A DNA stretch of 64,000 nt, taken from contig NC_092670.1 of assembly GCF_964355755.1 (NCBI RefSeq), forward strand, positions 38,863,795-38,927,794. Direction: 5' to 3'. A model generated the notes under the pieces. That model was not told the origin of the DNA. It did not search any database and saw nothing but the letters and a program-made list of their open reading frames with translations. Position numbers and translations under genes: made by a program. The stretch comes from Antedon mediterranea (Eukaryota > Echinodermata > Crinoidea > Comatulida > Antedonidae). This document shows, piece after piece, positions 1 to 12,445 of the stretch (positions are counted from its first letter, which is position 1; every line of letters begins with the position of its first letter).

Positions 1-162
1 ATAATTAAAACTGTTACGTCAACAAGTCAAGCAGTGTTTTTTGTAAGAAATATTTCTTGTTTTATATGGTAACTTCACTATCTTCATAGTTTGCTGCATT
101 ACCTTGTATATAGTATATAGTCCTTCAGATGGGACATAAAGCTGTAGTATTAAAACAATTAT

Positions 163-360
163 CTATTAAAATATATTATCCAAATTCCTTCACTTGCACT
201 GATGAAGGGCTAGTGTTGCCCGAAAGCTCTGCTAACTTTTCTGGCTGTTTTACTTCTCGTTTTGATTTAGCTTTTTGCTTTTATTTTGTTTCTCAATTGA
301 GATCCAGCCACTGATACCCACAGCATTGTCATTTTTTTCAGTAATTTGCCTTTGGATTTA
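163..360 (+). repeat. Dispersed repeat A, copy 1, with a hammerhead-like core
   Basis: The segment from about 163 to 360 is matched, with divergence, by 30898-31045 and 31063-31142. Shared blocks include the gatgaagggctagtg block, the ctggctgttttac block, the gagatcagccactga block with small changes, and the ttgcctttggatttatat tail. It is a dispersed mobile repeat of unknown class. Bases 199-234 fit a hammerhead ribozyme core, described in a separate entry. There is no coding potential. Confidence 0.65.
199..234 (+). ncRNA. Candidate hammerhead ribozyme core (type I layout)
   Basis: Seen: CTGATGA (199-205), a helix II of GGGC (207-210) with GCCC (218-221), then GAAA (222-225). Next comes a three-base-pair helix III, AGC (225-227) with GCT (231-233) around loop TCT, and A234 in the cleavage position. 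This is the order CUGAUGA, helix II, GAA, helix III, UH of a type I hammerhead. I find no good helix I in the flanks, so this copy is probably degenerate. Known: hammerheads of this small type occur in Penelope-like retroelements and retrozymes of animals. Confidence 0.4.
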
Positions 361-2500
361 TATTATATATATATTTTTTTTGTTACATCTATTTATTGAA
401 TATTGTTATTTGTTATGATATGGACATTGTTCTGAAATAAAAGTGAATTGTGAAAATAGCTGTTAAAATACTATCAACCAGCTATCACAGCAGTACACAG
501 TAGAGTTGATTCACTAGATTTACATAGCTGCTACTGTGTAATAAGCAATCTGATAATACAGTGCTCTATCAGAGCTTAACCCTTGGACCCAGTCAAAGCC
601 ATTAGTACCATTAATACAGCCATAATATAATTCATAAATCATAGTCTATATAAAGTGTATAGTATTATATGAAATACAAAATGATTATCAGCACTAAAAA
701 TGTAGGCCTTCAAATACACCAATTTCTGATGTTATGTTTTCTATCTATATATTTATTTATTTATTTATTGTACAGTAATCTCATTGTAATGTTTTTTTTT
801 TATTTTGTAAATGGTGGTCTCTTATTTTGACTACCATCCATATATATAAATAATGATTTAAAAAAAAATATATATATCATTTGTGGAAAATCAATAAAAA
901 AACAACAATTTATTTAAGCATTTTGTGACATTAGCTTATGCAAAAAAATGGTATATCAGTTACTAAATAAAACCTATAGTTTTAATTGTAAAAAATCAAT
1001 TGATTTAGTTGTTCTACTTGTGCTATGAAACTACTTTAGGCCTACCGATTATCAACTGAAAAGAGACAGAACCCAGGGGTTGAAATAAGGGACATTTTAA
1101 AAGCCAATGAACACAAGTCCCATGACAGTGTCAAATTTGTCTTATAAGGAAGTCGTTTGATCCTTGGAAATAATCTTCCAATTAGGAGGGCTGAAGATGA
1201 TCGCAAAATATTAGCGGCATCATTTGATTCAAGCGTCCACTCTGCGTACTTGCTTACTCAAAATCTTGTAAGTTTACTTAAGTAGGATATTGGTTCAATA
1301 CCCTGGTTCCACAGGGAGGTATTTGAATTCATTTAGTATAATCCTGAATATTAAGGTTATTATGTTTTAAAAAAGTTGCGGTAATGTTGGCTATTACAAG
1401 TTAGTTTGCATCTTTTGTCCTGAACTAGGACACTTTTGGAAGAAATTATTTTCAGATACGCTTTAATAACCTTAGTTTTTGGATTGGAAACTTTGCAAGC
1501 TAAAGTTGGATTGGTAAAGAGGGTTTGTTATTCAACCTTCTAGCCTAAAAGTTTCAACAAAGAAGGTTAAAGTTCAGCCATCATAGCAGATCCTTTAATA
1601 TTTGATGGTACTGTATATATTATTCCACATTTTTTTTCTTGTGATAAACTTGTAATATAGGCCAAATTAACAAAGAAGGTATGCATCCCACATTCAATTG
1701 TTCCTTTTGTTATACTTTCTTTATTAAAACACCCGGTTTTATTAACTGATATTTTTATATTGATCTGTATATTTTTATTATATCTTTTGTATATGTTTTA
1801 ATTGAAGAAATGTATTTTTATTACAGTCACTTGTTGACCTAAATCTTGTATGTATTAACTTACTATTAACCTCCTTATATTAAAGGTCTTACATAAAACA
1901 TAGAAACAACTTGTAACTATGTCTTCATAAAAATTTATACAAAGAAATTTTGTTTTAAATTTCGATTTAAAAAGATACATAGGCCTACAGTACATCAGAC
2001 AACAAAAATGGCAAATATTGTAAGAAATATGCAGTAACGTCAGTCATCAACAGGCGTAGATTTAGGCAGGGGCCAAACAGGCTTTAACCCCATCCCCGCT
2101 AAAATTTAAAATAAATTTTTTTATTTTTCTGCAACTTAATGGATTGTTTTTATCATTTATGAAATATTTAGCGCCCCCCCCCCCCCCTAATCTATAATGC
2201 TGGATCCACCTCACCTCAATGATAATAGCATTAATCTGTTCCATCAAAACTGAACACTAACACAAAACAGTGTTAGGGTTGACAGTATAGTATATATCAT
2301 TATAATATACAGTACTACTAGACTGTACATGGATTTTCATACTTTTTTTTGACTAGAGCCCTCTATATATATTCTACTTTTGAAAGTTCATTATTAGTAT
2401 TACAGTATATCCTTATCATTGATCTACTGTTATTAATGTAATTGTCAAAAGAAGTGCATAGAAGTACTCTGGTCTATTCTAGTTTGATAAAATTTAAAAT
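361..2500. other. Gene-free stretch with one relict coding fragment
   Basis: AT-rich DNA with poly-T/TATA tracts (361-380, 741-770, 790-870). No gene is supported. Bases 1148-1267 stay open for 40 codons and end exactly at a GTAAGT donor-like site (1268-1273), but a TAA lies directly upstream in frame. Bases 2050-2210 are a small repeat containing a run of about 15 C at 2173; a relative lies at 5338-5505. Confidence 0.5.
1148..1267 (+). pseudogene. Relict coding fragment or orphan exon, unidentified
   Basis: Forty codons are open from just after an in-frame TAA to a consensus-like donor GTAAGT. The peptide contains the stretch IRRAEDDRKILAASFDSS, whose composition is unusually protein-like for this AT-rich DNA. 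Upstream, in shifted frames, protein-like text continues (about 1057-1145) broken by stops and shifts, so a decayed retrocopy or transposon-derived reading frame is more likely than a live exon. I do not recognise the family. Confidence 0.25.
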
Positions 2501-2509
2501 TCTTTAAAA

Positions 2510-2635
2510 TAAAATCAGACTTTAAATAGGCCATTTTGCAATTTTAATAGAGTTATTCACTTCTGTAGAAACAAAAATTATTATTCACATATTTAAAAAA
2601 AAATTTTTTTTAGGGGAAAATATATCTTTAATTAA
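2510..2635. repeat. MITE family B, partial copy
   Basis: Matches the end of the family whose termini read TTAAAGATRTATTGTCCCCC. Here the shared inner block (aatcagactttaaataggcc, cattttgca, gttattcacttctgt) leads to the terminal ttaggggaaaatatatcttt. The other end is missing. Confidence 0.6.
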
Positions 2636-3016
2636 TTATAAATTTGAAATATTGATATATATTTGCAAATGATTGAGTGGCATTGTTAAATCATAACTCA
2701 AGTTATCAGATCATTTTGTGGCAATCATCACGGGTCCAACATATATTGGTCTCTCAGCAGTGTGGCCTAAAAACATGGTTGCAGGCCATCAGGGACCGTT
2801 GGTGTTAATTCTCTTTGCGTTTTTAAGCCTCATGAGAGTATTTGGTTGAGAGGTGGCCCAAATCAGCTGTCTACACTTGAAAATTAAACGTTGAACTTTC
2901 AGCCTAGCATGCTTTTATATTAAAGAAAATGGTTATAAAATATAAGATAGAGGGAATTTAAATTCAGTGGTTTACTGTACAGAACATGAAGAGGAAAAAA
3001 ATATGTTTTAGGTTTT

Positions 3017-3180
3017 AGGCTCTGTCTAAAAACACTAACAAATGTTATGTGTCAAAAAAATGTGATGTGCCCATATAGACATGGTGATGTCATATCACTA
3101 CAATATGTGGGCATATCACTACCATATTTGGGCACATCACACTTTTTTTAAAAACTAGTTTGGTATTGTAGACAGAGCTT
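3017..3180. mobile_element. MITE family A (CArG-MITE), copy 1
   Basis: Ends aggctctgtct and gtagacagagctt are inverted repeats. The body has tgtgatgtgcccatata, gatgtcatatcac and ccatatttgggcacatcac. One perfect CArG box (CCATATTTGG) remains. The left inverted repeat is degraded. Confidence 0.8.
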
Positions 3181-3184
3181 GAGG

Positions 3185-3440
3185 GTCCCTACATGGCACT
3201 CATCTGTCCATGACATGGGCTAGAGTGGACCACCAGAACACTGAAGTAACCCTACTCTTTTGAATGAACCTTTGAAGCTGATCCAAGAAGGCTTGTTCTA
3301 TATGGTTGAGGAAAGAATCTTTGAACTCATGTAAATGTCGTGGCTATAGGTTGTGGTGCCCCTGCACTGGGCCACCCAGGTTTTCTACCATTGCAGGTCC
3401 TAGCCGTATGCCAATGTAACTGGAGTAGGACTACAATAAT
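3185..3440. repeat. Dispersed repeat C fragment
   Basis: Contains the block catctgtccatgacatggg and then gtaacc-ctactctttt-gaatgaacc. It resembles 6900-6990 and 49745-49810. A diverged mobile repeat of unknown class with no intact frame. Confidence 0.4.
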
Positions 3441-3945
3441 GAAAAAGCAAATGTTTGATCAGATTATTGGAAATAAGTTGATAAAGAGATTATAAATAAA
3501 CTAACAAGCTTCTGTTGATATTCCTGGCACCATACAAGCCCTTTGAGATAATCTCACCCCCTTTGAGATAATCTCGCCGCATCAATTCGCAAGTCATTTA
3601 CATGTGGACATAACGCGATAAGTATGATTTACCCTCCTTATCATGCTTCGTAAATGAGATGATATTTTGTTTTACACTTCATGTGAACGAAAATGAGCAC
3701 ATTTATTGCTAAGGACGTATTGATAAAGTTCAGTCTTATCCTGTTTATTTTGAATTCTTCAGTGTGAATTTATATTTAGTCTTTGTGTACGCGCATAAAG
3801 TAGCTACTTGATAGATAGTGTAGGCCTACTGTATTTTTTAGTATTTTTTATCAATCAAAAGTTACATAGAACTACAGTAGTAATACAGTAGGTTTTATTC
3901 TGAATAAATGTCAAATGCTACATATCATAATTGCAATCAACTGTA

Positions 3946-4097
3946 AGGCTCTGTCTACACTAGAAGCAAACTTTATTATCAAAAAAATGTGATGTGCCCA
4001 TATATGGACATGATGATGTCATATTTGGGCATATTACTACTATATTTGGGGACATCGCATTTTTTTTGTCAAAATAGTTTGATTGTAAGCAGAGCTT
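3946..4097. mobile_element. MITE family A, copy 2
   Basis: Left end aaggctctgtctacacta, right end gcagagctt. The body holds one perfect CArG box (CCATATATGG at about 3998) and two broken ones. Confidence 0.8.
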
Positions 4098-4625
4098 TAT
4101 GTTAATTTCATGCAATGTATTTTGGAAACTGCAGTAAGGTAGGATAAGGAGTGGTACAGGAAACCCTTATGATGAGGATGTACAGTATATTGGGATGGGT
4201 TAGCTAATGACAATTTCTGACATCCCTCTAACATCAATAAACCTACCTGTTTACAATATAGTGGAATCCGGCAACACAAAATGACTGTCTGTTACACTGC
4301 ATGAATTTGATTAAGAAATACGATGTGTTCGGGAAATGTAGATGTGTTTTCCAGGAAGCCAGTGTCACAAAAATACACTGTTTTGAGGAAGTTTCACCAC
4401 CTCGTCGCCAATTTTAATTGTGTTTTTATTGTGCTGCGCCAAGTGTGCCATAAATCACATATAGCTGTATCTTTATTGCTGCAGGAGCTAGACACACCTT
4501 TGGTACTCATATCAGAGGATGACACTATTTATTACTTTAAATGATATTTTGTGACTTTTTGTTGACAGTGTTTTTTGGACACAGTGAAACTCGCCTTAAT
4601 TCTGGAATAATCTTATCAAACACGT

Positions 4626-4942
4626 TTAAAGATGTATTGTCCCCCAAAAACATGAAAAATGAAGACTTTAAATAGTCCATTTTGCAGTTTTAATCGAGTT
4701 TATCACTTCTTAAAAAAAAAAAATTATTTTCCCTAATATAAAAAGAGAAAAGAAACTAATTTTAAGCAAAAACCATTCTCTGACAAGTCAGAAAATTTAA
4801 ATATTTTTTGCTTTAAATTTCTTCAGGTAAATATTTTTTTTTCGATCCAGTTTTTGGTTAAAGTGGATAACTATTGTGGGACACTAAAATGGCATATTCA
4901 ACAAAAAATTAGAAAAAAAATTAGGTGGACAATGTATCTTTA
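4626..4942. mobile_element. MITE family B, full copy
   Basis: Begins ttaaagatgtattgtccccc and ends with its near reverse complement, gtggacaatgtatctttaa. The whole 317-bp body is roughly palindromic (aaatagtccattttgca near the left end, ctaaaatggcatatt near the right), so it can fold into a long hairpin. It lies in a gene-free stretch. A non-autonomous DNA transposon; the superfamily is not determined. Confidence 0.75.
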
Positions 4943-5337
4943 AATTAACATTAAAAAAAAGAAGAAAAATATTACTTTCTAATTTAAGTTAGCATTTAAC
5001 CATTTATATTCCTAGCATTACACTAGTACTGTAGTAGCAAAAAATAAAATGTGTCTTGTTTGTATTGCTTAACATTGAATATAATACCATGGTCAAACAC
5101 ATAAAATATGAGTACTACAGTAATCAGTGTTTGTACTGTATATTAAAACAAGCAAAGCATTTGACAATTCAAATATTAGTGTTCAGTAGCTATCACCATA
5201 AAACAATCTCTTAAGTTAATATTACCAGTACTCATTCAATAGTTATTGTAGTAATGGTCATAAAACATGTCACCTCATAACCCCACTTGATTGCTAATGG
5301 ATTTCAAACGTCCAGTTCATTCAAGGCCATACTTGAT

Positions 5338-5505
5338 TTCAGGTGTGGATTTAGCCCCCCCCCCCCCCCCCACCTCCTCCCCCTAACATTTAACAGCCTT
5401 TTCTTTTTAAAGTAATAATGACTATACCTATTTTTCTGCAACCCGATATTCATAATATGAAATAGTTAGCCTCTTCCTTCCTTATCTATAATGCTGAATC
5501 CTCCC
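5338..5505. repeat. Poly-C containing repeat
   Basis: The text ggtgtggatttagcc followed by a run of about 17 C, then catttaacagcc, ttctgcaacccgatattcat and ctataatgctgaatcc. It is a diverged relative of 2050-2210. A small non-autonomous mobile repeat is the likeliest source. Confidence 0.5.
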
Positions 5506-5599
5506 CTGGATAGTTACATATCCTCACTTTGTGGTAGGATGTATTCCCACTTCCCCACTCTTCCATTCCAATCGTCTAACATTTTCAGATGGTCTACGT

Positions 5600-8500
5600 C
5601 ACTGGCTTGACCACGCTGGCTTAGCCTCTCCCTTTCAAAAGATGAAAAAGGAAAACAGCCCTTTTTGTTTTAAGGGTAAATAGGACATACCTTATCCTTA
5701 GGCAAGATGCTTTACTCTAATTGCTTCAGCCTTTGGATGGGGTGTAAAGCCATTCGTACTGTGTAGTGTATGTTAAAGAACTTAGTACACTATTCTAAAA
5801 GAGTATGATCGTCTCCCGTGTGCTGATATGGTAGGCGCTGTGCTGCTGGCTGCCGTGGGTCCATGGAGGGCCTAATCGAATGTCCTCTGTTTCCAGTTAA
5901 CATAATAAATACATTTTTATTTTTATTTACCATGACTCTCTTCTAAATCTTCCTCCAGATACCATATACCTTTATTAAAACTTTCATTGGAGCGTTTTCA
6001 CTCTAGAACCTCACAATATTGTTTCTATAAAAATAAAGTGTAGGAAATTTGTTTTAAGGAATAAGGTCTTGAAAAATGTCCGATCAGTAGAAACCTCAGT
6101 TATTTTTGCATTTTTGTTTATGACCTCACTGATAATATTAACGAGAGATCTTTAATCTATTAATTGCCAGTTTATGATGTGTAACAATCAAAACTATCAT
6201 CCTATCTGCAAATTTCTCCCCTAATTATTGATCATATCAACTTGACCATCATAAGCTGAAGAGTATTAAATGTTTTATTATACAATTCAGGATAAATAAT
6301 CTTTATCTACCATGTTATTTCCCCAAAAAACCACCACCAGTAAGATAATTATCCACCATACACCAATAGGCCTAATTCTTTGAAAGTTTAAACATGGTTT
6401 TTAATTATGGCAGGAAATATTTATTCAAAATATTAAAATGTGAATGAATCTGTGGCGATAAAAAGAGCAAGTATTCCTTGATGTTTGACTTTATCAGGTA
6501 CATTATATTTACAAGTCATAAAAACAACTATCAAATTTGTTTAAAGTGTTATCGACAAGTGGACATCACCGGATTGGTCAAGAGTTGTTGATTTACACAA
6601 CACCAGATAGTGACCGTTAGATATATTTTTTTCTTGCATTGTGATACTTCCTTAATTACACCATGATTTCATAGAAGTATTATACCATTACAGCAAAGTG
6701 AACAGGAATGGGACTCCTCAAAATGACCGCTGTATCTAAATATTATATTAGTATATAATAATTTAAAATATAAATCCACATATTAATATAACATATGTTT
6801 AAATCTTCTTCTTCTATTTCAAGGAGCAAACTTCATAGTTGAAGGCTACTGCTCTACTAAGGGTCCCATTGTGACTTCGACAGCCAACTAGGCACCAATA
6901 CGTCTGTCCACGACAGTGTGTGTGTATGAATGAACTAGTACACAGGGGTAACCCCTACTCATCTCGAAAGATGTACTAGGTTCTTTAAAGTGCACATGAG
7001 CCAGATGTACACTTGACCTACGGTTTATAGTCCTTATCTGAGAATTAATAGAAATGTTCTATATGACTGAGTTAATGGGTACAATTATAACTGACGAGGA
7101 TGGATGCAGCCACACATGCGGTAGTCAGTGGTGGATTTAAAAAATGTTTGCACCATTACCTACCATGTACACAAGGAAGAAACATCACTTATTATTTGCA
7201 TGCAAGATATGATAGTTTTATAGTATATGATGGTTCTGTAGGCGACTACTGTATACGCCACTCATTATAAAACAAACCATTAACCCATGGTATCAACCAT
7301 AAACCAATCTGTTATCAATACAACATATAGTCAGTGATTGTATGCTATCAATTTTATGTATATTCTAATGTTGACCTATGACAATTAATAGTTTTGATGA
7401 GCCAATGTAAAAATACTACATTGCTTCTAGGACTTACTATTGTTTGTTTAACTACTATGATGGGTAATAAAATCTTAAAAAGCAAAATGTAGTAATTACC
7501 CTACTATATTAACCTGCTAACTAGGCACTTTACTTTTTTTACGCCGTAGTGCAAAAGATAGGACACTAATTTTAGTTGAGCACCTACAATTTGCAATTTT
7601 TAAGCCCTGGGCCCCCCTATTTCAAAATCTTGGATCAGCCATTGGTAGCTTACTGACAATGTCTCCCTGTGCATATAGCCTGTTCCTTGTTCATCATTGG
7701 TTACTCATTGTCGCAATTAATTATTAACAAAATACTATTGGCTATTTATTCTTTTTTTGTGTGTGAAGTAGTGTAATACCGTCATTGTGGGCTTTGCTAA
7801 GATTAAGAACATACTAAGAAATTAATCAAATTTGGTAAAAAGGCCCTTTAAATTAATTAAAACTTATTTGAAATTAGTTTGTAATCCACAATATTTGTAT
7901 GTAAAGTGAAGATTATTGATCAACTAATGACTCTTATAATTAAACCTATCTCACTTTACACTTAAAGATTTTGCCCAATTATTACAAAGTGAATACAGAT
8001 CTAACCAATCATATAGAAGAGTTAATTAAGATCAACCAATAGCTGTAGTTGTTGAAAATGCTTTTTACATTGCATTGACCTATCAGATGCGTCGTTTGAC
8101 ATGTTATGTAAATGAGGTTTGCCAAGTAGCTTTTCTTGGTGCAATCGATTATGTTACTAACTGCTGTGGTTGCATTGTGCCAGAGTTGAGCTTAAGTAAG
8201 TTGACTCACGTAAGACCTACAGTACACAAGCATACATCCAAGAGTGCTTATAAAGAATAGGCGTGTACAAACACCGCTTTGTGAATCAAACAAATGCGCT
8301 CCATTCCGAAAATCACAAAGGCCGCCGACTTGTTGATATTGACAATTTTCGATAATGACATGAAATTTTCGACTTGTTTTAATTACCTAAGTTCTCTATG
8401 GTTGACTCGGGCTTGCGACATCACTAACAGCGTGTAACCTTTATTCCGAGTTTAAATTATGCTCAATACAGTTGCTTAATATAGGTTCATGCGACGATGA

Positions 8501-10030
8501 TCACATCGCGTGCTATCCACTCCACTCAAAAAGTTTATACAACATTAAGTCTCTACTTTAGATTGCTCTATCCATGTTCTTTCATTTCGCTCAATCATTC
8601 TGATATTGTTGCTTCTACGTTTATCTACTACTGTTATTTATCCAATCCAATATTGTTCTAATACTGTACTTTTCCAACAGTGAACAGATAAAGTATTCTG
8701 GACATTCGCCAGTTACTCACAAGAGCTTGTAAATTATATTAGAAATACTATACTTTTAAACATGTGGACTTTTTGGAGAGGTTATCCAATAAGTGATTCT
8801 TGGTAATCGTTTTGTTTGATTGAATAAAAAAAGATATTTGATTATAAATCAAAAAGTTAAAAAGTAAAACAAGAAATTATATTAATTTTTGACACACTTT
8901 ACAAGGTTATTGATGACTAGCAAGAGAACAGTTTAAAACATTTAATATAAATAAAACAAAAATTTGATGAAGTGACAATTGGTGTATCTGGGATTTTCCA
9001 GATTTTTTTTGCATTGTATTTTTCAAATCGCTGATTCCCCTTTCCTCCTTAGATCCGCATTTATTATCTAATAATTACTTTCATTAGTGATACTGTAGAT
9101 AGATTTTTTTAAATAGATTTAAAACCATAGAATACTTACTTTCACTAGTGATATATAAAAAATAGATTAAAATACCAAACATTTTGGTTCAAATTGGCTT
9201 GCAACCTCTTGTGGACAAAAGGAAAATAAATGTTGATTCAAGTCTAATTTTGTTTTATAATGCACTACAAGTGGCCACTTAGCGAGGAAAGTATCACTTT
9301 CCTTTCTCCACATATTCCAATTTTTTTTGCGTCTGGAGATCAGGTCTCTACTGATTATTCTGGCTCGTTACAAGCTGAAGCAACAATTAACCAAAATGAA
9401 ATCAATGTCCAAACTTGTTGACACATCGTTTTCCCCTCATTTAATCCTCTTGTTATGACTGTAACATAGCCAACTCAATTTTCCTGATTCTACAAGGTTA
9501 TCAATTTTTGTGGGTCGATCCCCCTGTCGTTGTTGATGACAAGTCCCACATACGACCCACAGCTGATATTAATTTACGGATTTCTGCGCTAACTTCTTCA
9601 ACGGGTTTTACTGATTGTACACTGGTAGAATCGGCATATTCGCCCTGGCAGTTGTTCGATTCCCAAGGGGAAAGTCATCTTAAAGCTTCCTGTTTTGTCC
9701 AATGGGTCCGTGCTGGCCTAGTAACCCTCGCATTTACTACCGTTCAGCGGTGTGAACAACTTTGCCATTGGGATTACTAAGTTTTATTAGTTGCCAGTGA
9801 ATCAGGGACTATTTAGTCCAATTTTATTAGGGATGGCAAGAAATAGTGTAATTTATTTCAGTGTGTATCATGCATGATGCTCTTGCCAGAATTTTCTAAT
9901 TTGTCAGTGTTTTCGTGAAACATGGTACTACCAGTCTGATCTATTTTTAGTATTTTTATTCCCACTTGTATGTGTTATATTCTGTAAATATTTGTTTTCA
10001 ATGTATCACTATATAATAAATGCCCTGAAT
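5600..10030. other. Gene-free stretch, repeat fragments
   Basis: I see no gene. Bases 5700-5830 and 6815-7045 are fragments of dispersed repeat C (blocks tgttaaagaacttagtacac; ttctttaaagtgcacatgag; acctacggtttatagtcctt). Bases 7540-7650 carry a short GC-rich repeat (ccctgggcccccctatttca). From about 8045 to 8560 the DNA is less AT-rich and could be regulatory, but no conserved motif is decisive. The open frame at 9508-9780 has no recognisable domain. Confidence 0.5.
6815..7045. repeat. Dispersed repeat C, better copy
   Basis: Shares with 49655-49950 the ordered blocks gtaaccccctactc, ggttctttaaagt, ac-cacttgacctacgg and tttatagtccttatcygagaa. It is not an intact gene in either place; the class is unknown. 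Confidence 0.55.
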
Positions 10031-10566
10031 TTGGTTTCCTATATGTTTCATTGATTGTTTATTTTTATTTATTTATTTATTTGCACAAAAACATTGCAAC
10101 AGGAACAAAGTTCCCACTTAAAGGTGATGTTTAAAAAAAATATTAAACAAACATTGTCTGTAAGTGGGAATATCATAATATAATATAAAAATATCTATAT
10201 ACAAAATATTCAATGTGAAATATCCAAAATTAAGATAAAAATAACCCACCTACCATCAACATAAATATAAACTAAAAACGGGAAACATAACAAATACGAC
10301 GTTTAAACTTATTTAAGGAATCAGAAAACAGTAGCAACAAAAAACTGTAGTACTATAAGGAATGCCCTGAATTTGTTTGCCATATGTTTGATTTGATTTA
10401 AGGAATAGGAACAAAAATCAGCTTCAGGACAAGTAGTAACAAAAAAAGCTGGTGCAAAAATTGTGTTATCAAATTATCTGATTTAAAAAAAAACCCGATA
10501 CAGATGAGTAGTTGATTTAATAAGAATAAAATGATAATGGTATTCTAGCTAAGGATCATGTAAAAA

Positions 10567-10765
10567 CTATTTTACTGCAGTTACTGCAGTAACCACACTT
10601 TTTACTGCAGTAACGTATAATTTTAGTCTGTTCCAATGTAGAGGTTTATAAGGCAGTCATTGCAATAACAATGTATGTGATTAGTACCCATTAAAGCTTG
10701 TTAAATAATTGAATAAACAGGGTAAACAGTAAACAAAATGTAGTTTACTGCAGCACCTGCAGTAG
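10567..10765. mobile_element. MITE family D (CTGCAG ends), copy 1
   Basis: The left end tttactgcagttactgcag is mirrored at the right end by ctgcagcacctgcagtaga about 200 bp later. The same structure recurs at 14911-15087 and 38393-38598. The paired CTGCAG words within the inverted ends are diagnostic of the family. A short non-autonomous element with no coding content. Confidence 0.65.
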
Positions 10766-11581
10766 AAATATTTTGACATGGTTCCTTAATTATTTCTTTT
10801 AGTTTAGAGTATATGTATGTTATATTTGTGTCTGTATATTTACTGTGCCTTTGAGTACCTCCTTACTTTAAACATTACTTTGAACTATTTATAAAAAAAA
10901 CATTTTACTTCCAAATACAAAGTTTGTGATTACTACTAACATGTGTTTCTTTCCTTCAAATGGTTTCAGGTAATCTGAGAAAAAATTAAATTAAATGTGC
11001 CTAAGGGTCTGTTTTGTTTCAAATTTATCTACAAGATTATGTGATTTCCATTGTTAATTTCTAATAAACATTACCAAAGGGACAATAGAAATAATAGACT
11101 AATAATCCGTTGTTATAAAATTGCCTAAAAGAATGAAAAAAGTTAAGGTAGCTTTGTGGTTGGTTGTGGCTGGCAGTAGGGTGTGTGACAACAAGAAAGG
11201 TTGCTAAACACTTGTTAAAGATATCCATCTAAATAATAGGATCTATGCCCTGTTCTTACTGGCAAATGAGATCCAAGTGGGTGGAGCTTAATCCAATATC
11301 TGTAGCCTATCAGAGACAACGACATGACAGGTGGCTTTATGAGAAATAGCTTTTTGATGGTTAGGCTGGTGTATGGCCTAAAAACAAAAACCGACCAAAA
11401 TCCCTTCCCTTGATCTAAAAGTCTCACACAGTTGAGAAATCCGTCACTGTTAGTGGGAACTCTTCTCACCGATTTTTGGAGTAAAAAAAAATAACGCTGA
11501 CTACCTCCTACTGGTGTAGAGAACATCTGCATTTACGTGAGGTACTATATTGTTGAAAGCACTGGATCGTATTCATCAACG

Positions 11582-11669
11582 ATGGACACTGGAGCTTTGC
11601 CCATGTATTACAGTTGGCAGCTATACATGTCAGCATGCCGGGACCAGAGCTTGTTTCTGTGGCAAAAAG
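11582..11669 (+). CDS. OSR: Probable first coding exon of the OSR gene
   Basis: ATG at 11582 sits in a good context (A at -3, G at +4). It is the first in-frame ATG after an in-frame TGA at 11498-11500. It opens 29 codons rich in protein-like residues (for example YYSWQLYMSACRDQ) and ends AAA G before GTACCG, a usable but not perfect donor. The exon stops after codon position 1; the next OSR exon begins AG TTG, so the join makes GAG (Glu) and the frame is kept. The downstream exon has no ATG of its own in frame, so an upstream coding exon is required. Family similarity of these 29 residues is not recognised, and 13.6 kb of intron separates them, so the link is inference. A weaker rival exon at 22981-23055 is rejected below. 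Confidence 0.5.
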
Positions 11670-12414
11670 GTACCGATTATTAACATTTTTTAAAACACTT
11701 TAGGGCTTATTTTATTTTTTTGATACATAATGGAAATTAAGATTCGTTTGTGCACGGAATGCAAGGAGGTCCGCGCCTTAGGTTACATAACCGGACAGGT
11801 GCCAGCGTAAGTTTAACCGTTCAGGGCACTCGCTTATTACGTTTGCTAAGGTACATAAGACGAGATCAAATTACCAACTGTGACCAGACCTAGATTCTCG
11901 CGTTGTTTTTTTCTTTTCTTAAGATGGTGGTACCACGCAGATTACAGGGAACAAACGATAATAATAATTTTGATCGTCATCTTTTTTTATCTTCAGGCCG
12001 TTTAGATTATGTTTTTAACTCCCGAAGGCAATTTTATCCCAAGATGGGATACTGCTACCCCAGGCATTTTCTCTGTTTGCTTTTAATGATTTTTATGCAA
12101 AGAAAACTAAAATATCACTTGCAAACTAAGTTACAAGGCTTACTCTCCCCTTAGAACCCAATTAACAAACTTAAACTTGATAAATTGTCCATCATAATTA
12201 TAATTTCTAAAATAAGTTTATTTGAATGATATCATATTGAATATCAATATTTTATATGGATTCAAAAGTCTGTTAAATGTTAAAATACTATTTAAATTTA
12301 TTTTATTTTTCAATTATTATAAAATATATTTATACATCCTATAACAGATTTACACTGTAAAAGAAAAAATTATTAGACAGTTATATTTTAAATTTTCAAA
12401 CATTTGAAAAGCTA

Positions 12415-12416
<2 letters not shown>

Positions 12417-12440
<24 letters not shown>
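12417..12440. repeat. ATT microsatellite
   Basis: Eight consecutive ATT units in an AT-rich stretch; no function inferred. Confidence 0.9.

Positions 12441-12445
<5 letters not shown>

Noticed and set aside
9508-9780. Open frame of 90 codons, plus strand
   Set aside because: No recognised domain, no splice or expression support, and length expected by chance in a 64-kb window.
11215-11532. Open frame of 105 codons, minus strand
   Set aside because: The longest frame apart from OSR exon 2, but composition is not protein-like, there is no domain, and it overlaps the upstream region of the likely OSR first exon.
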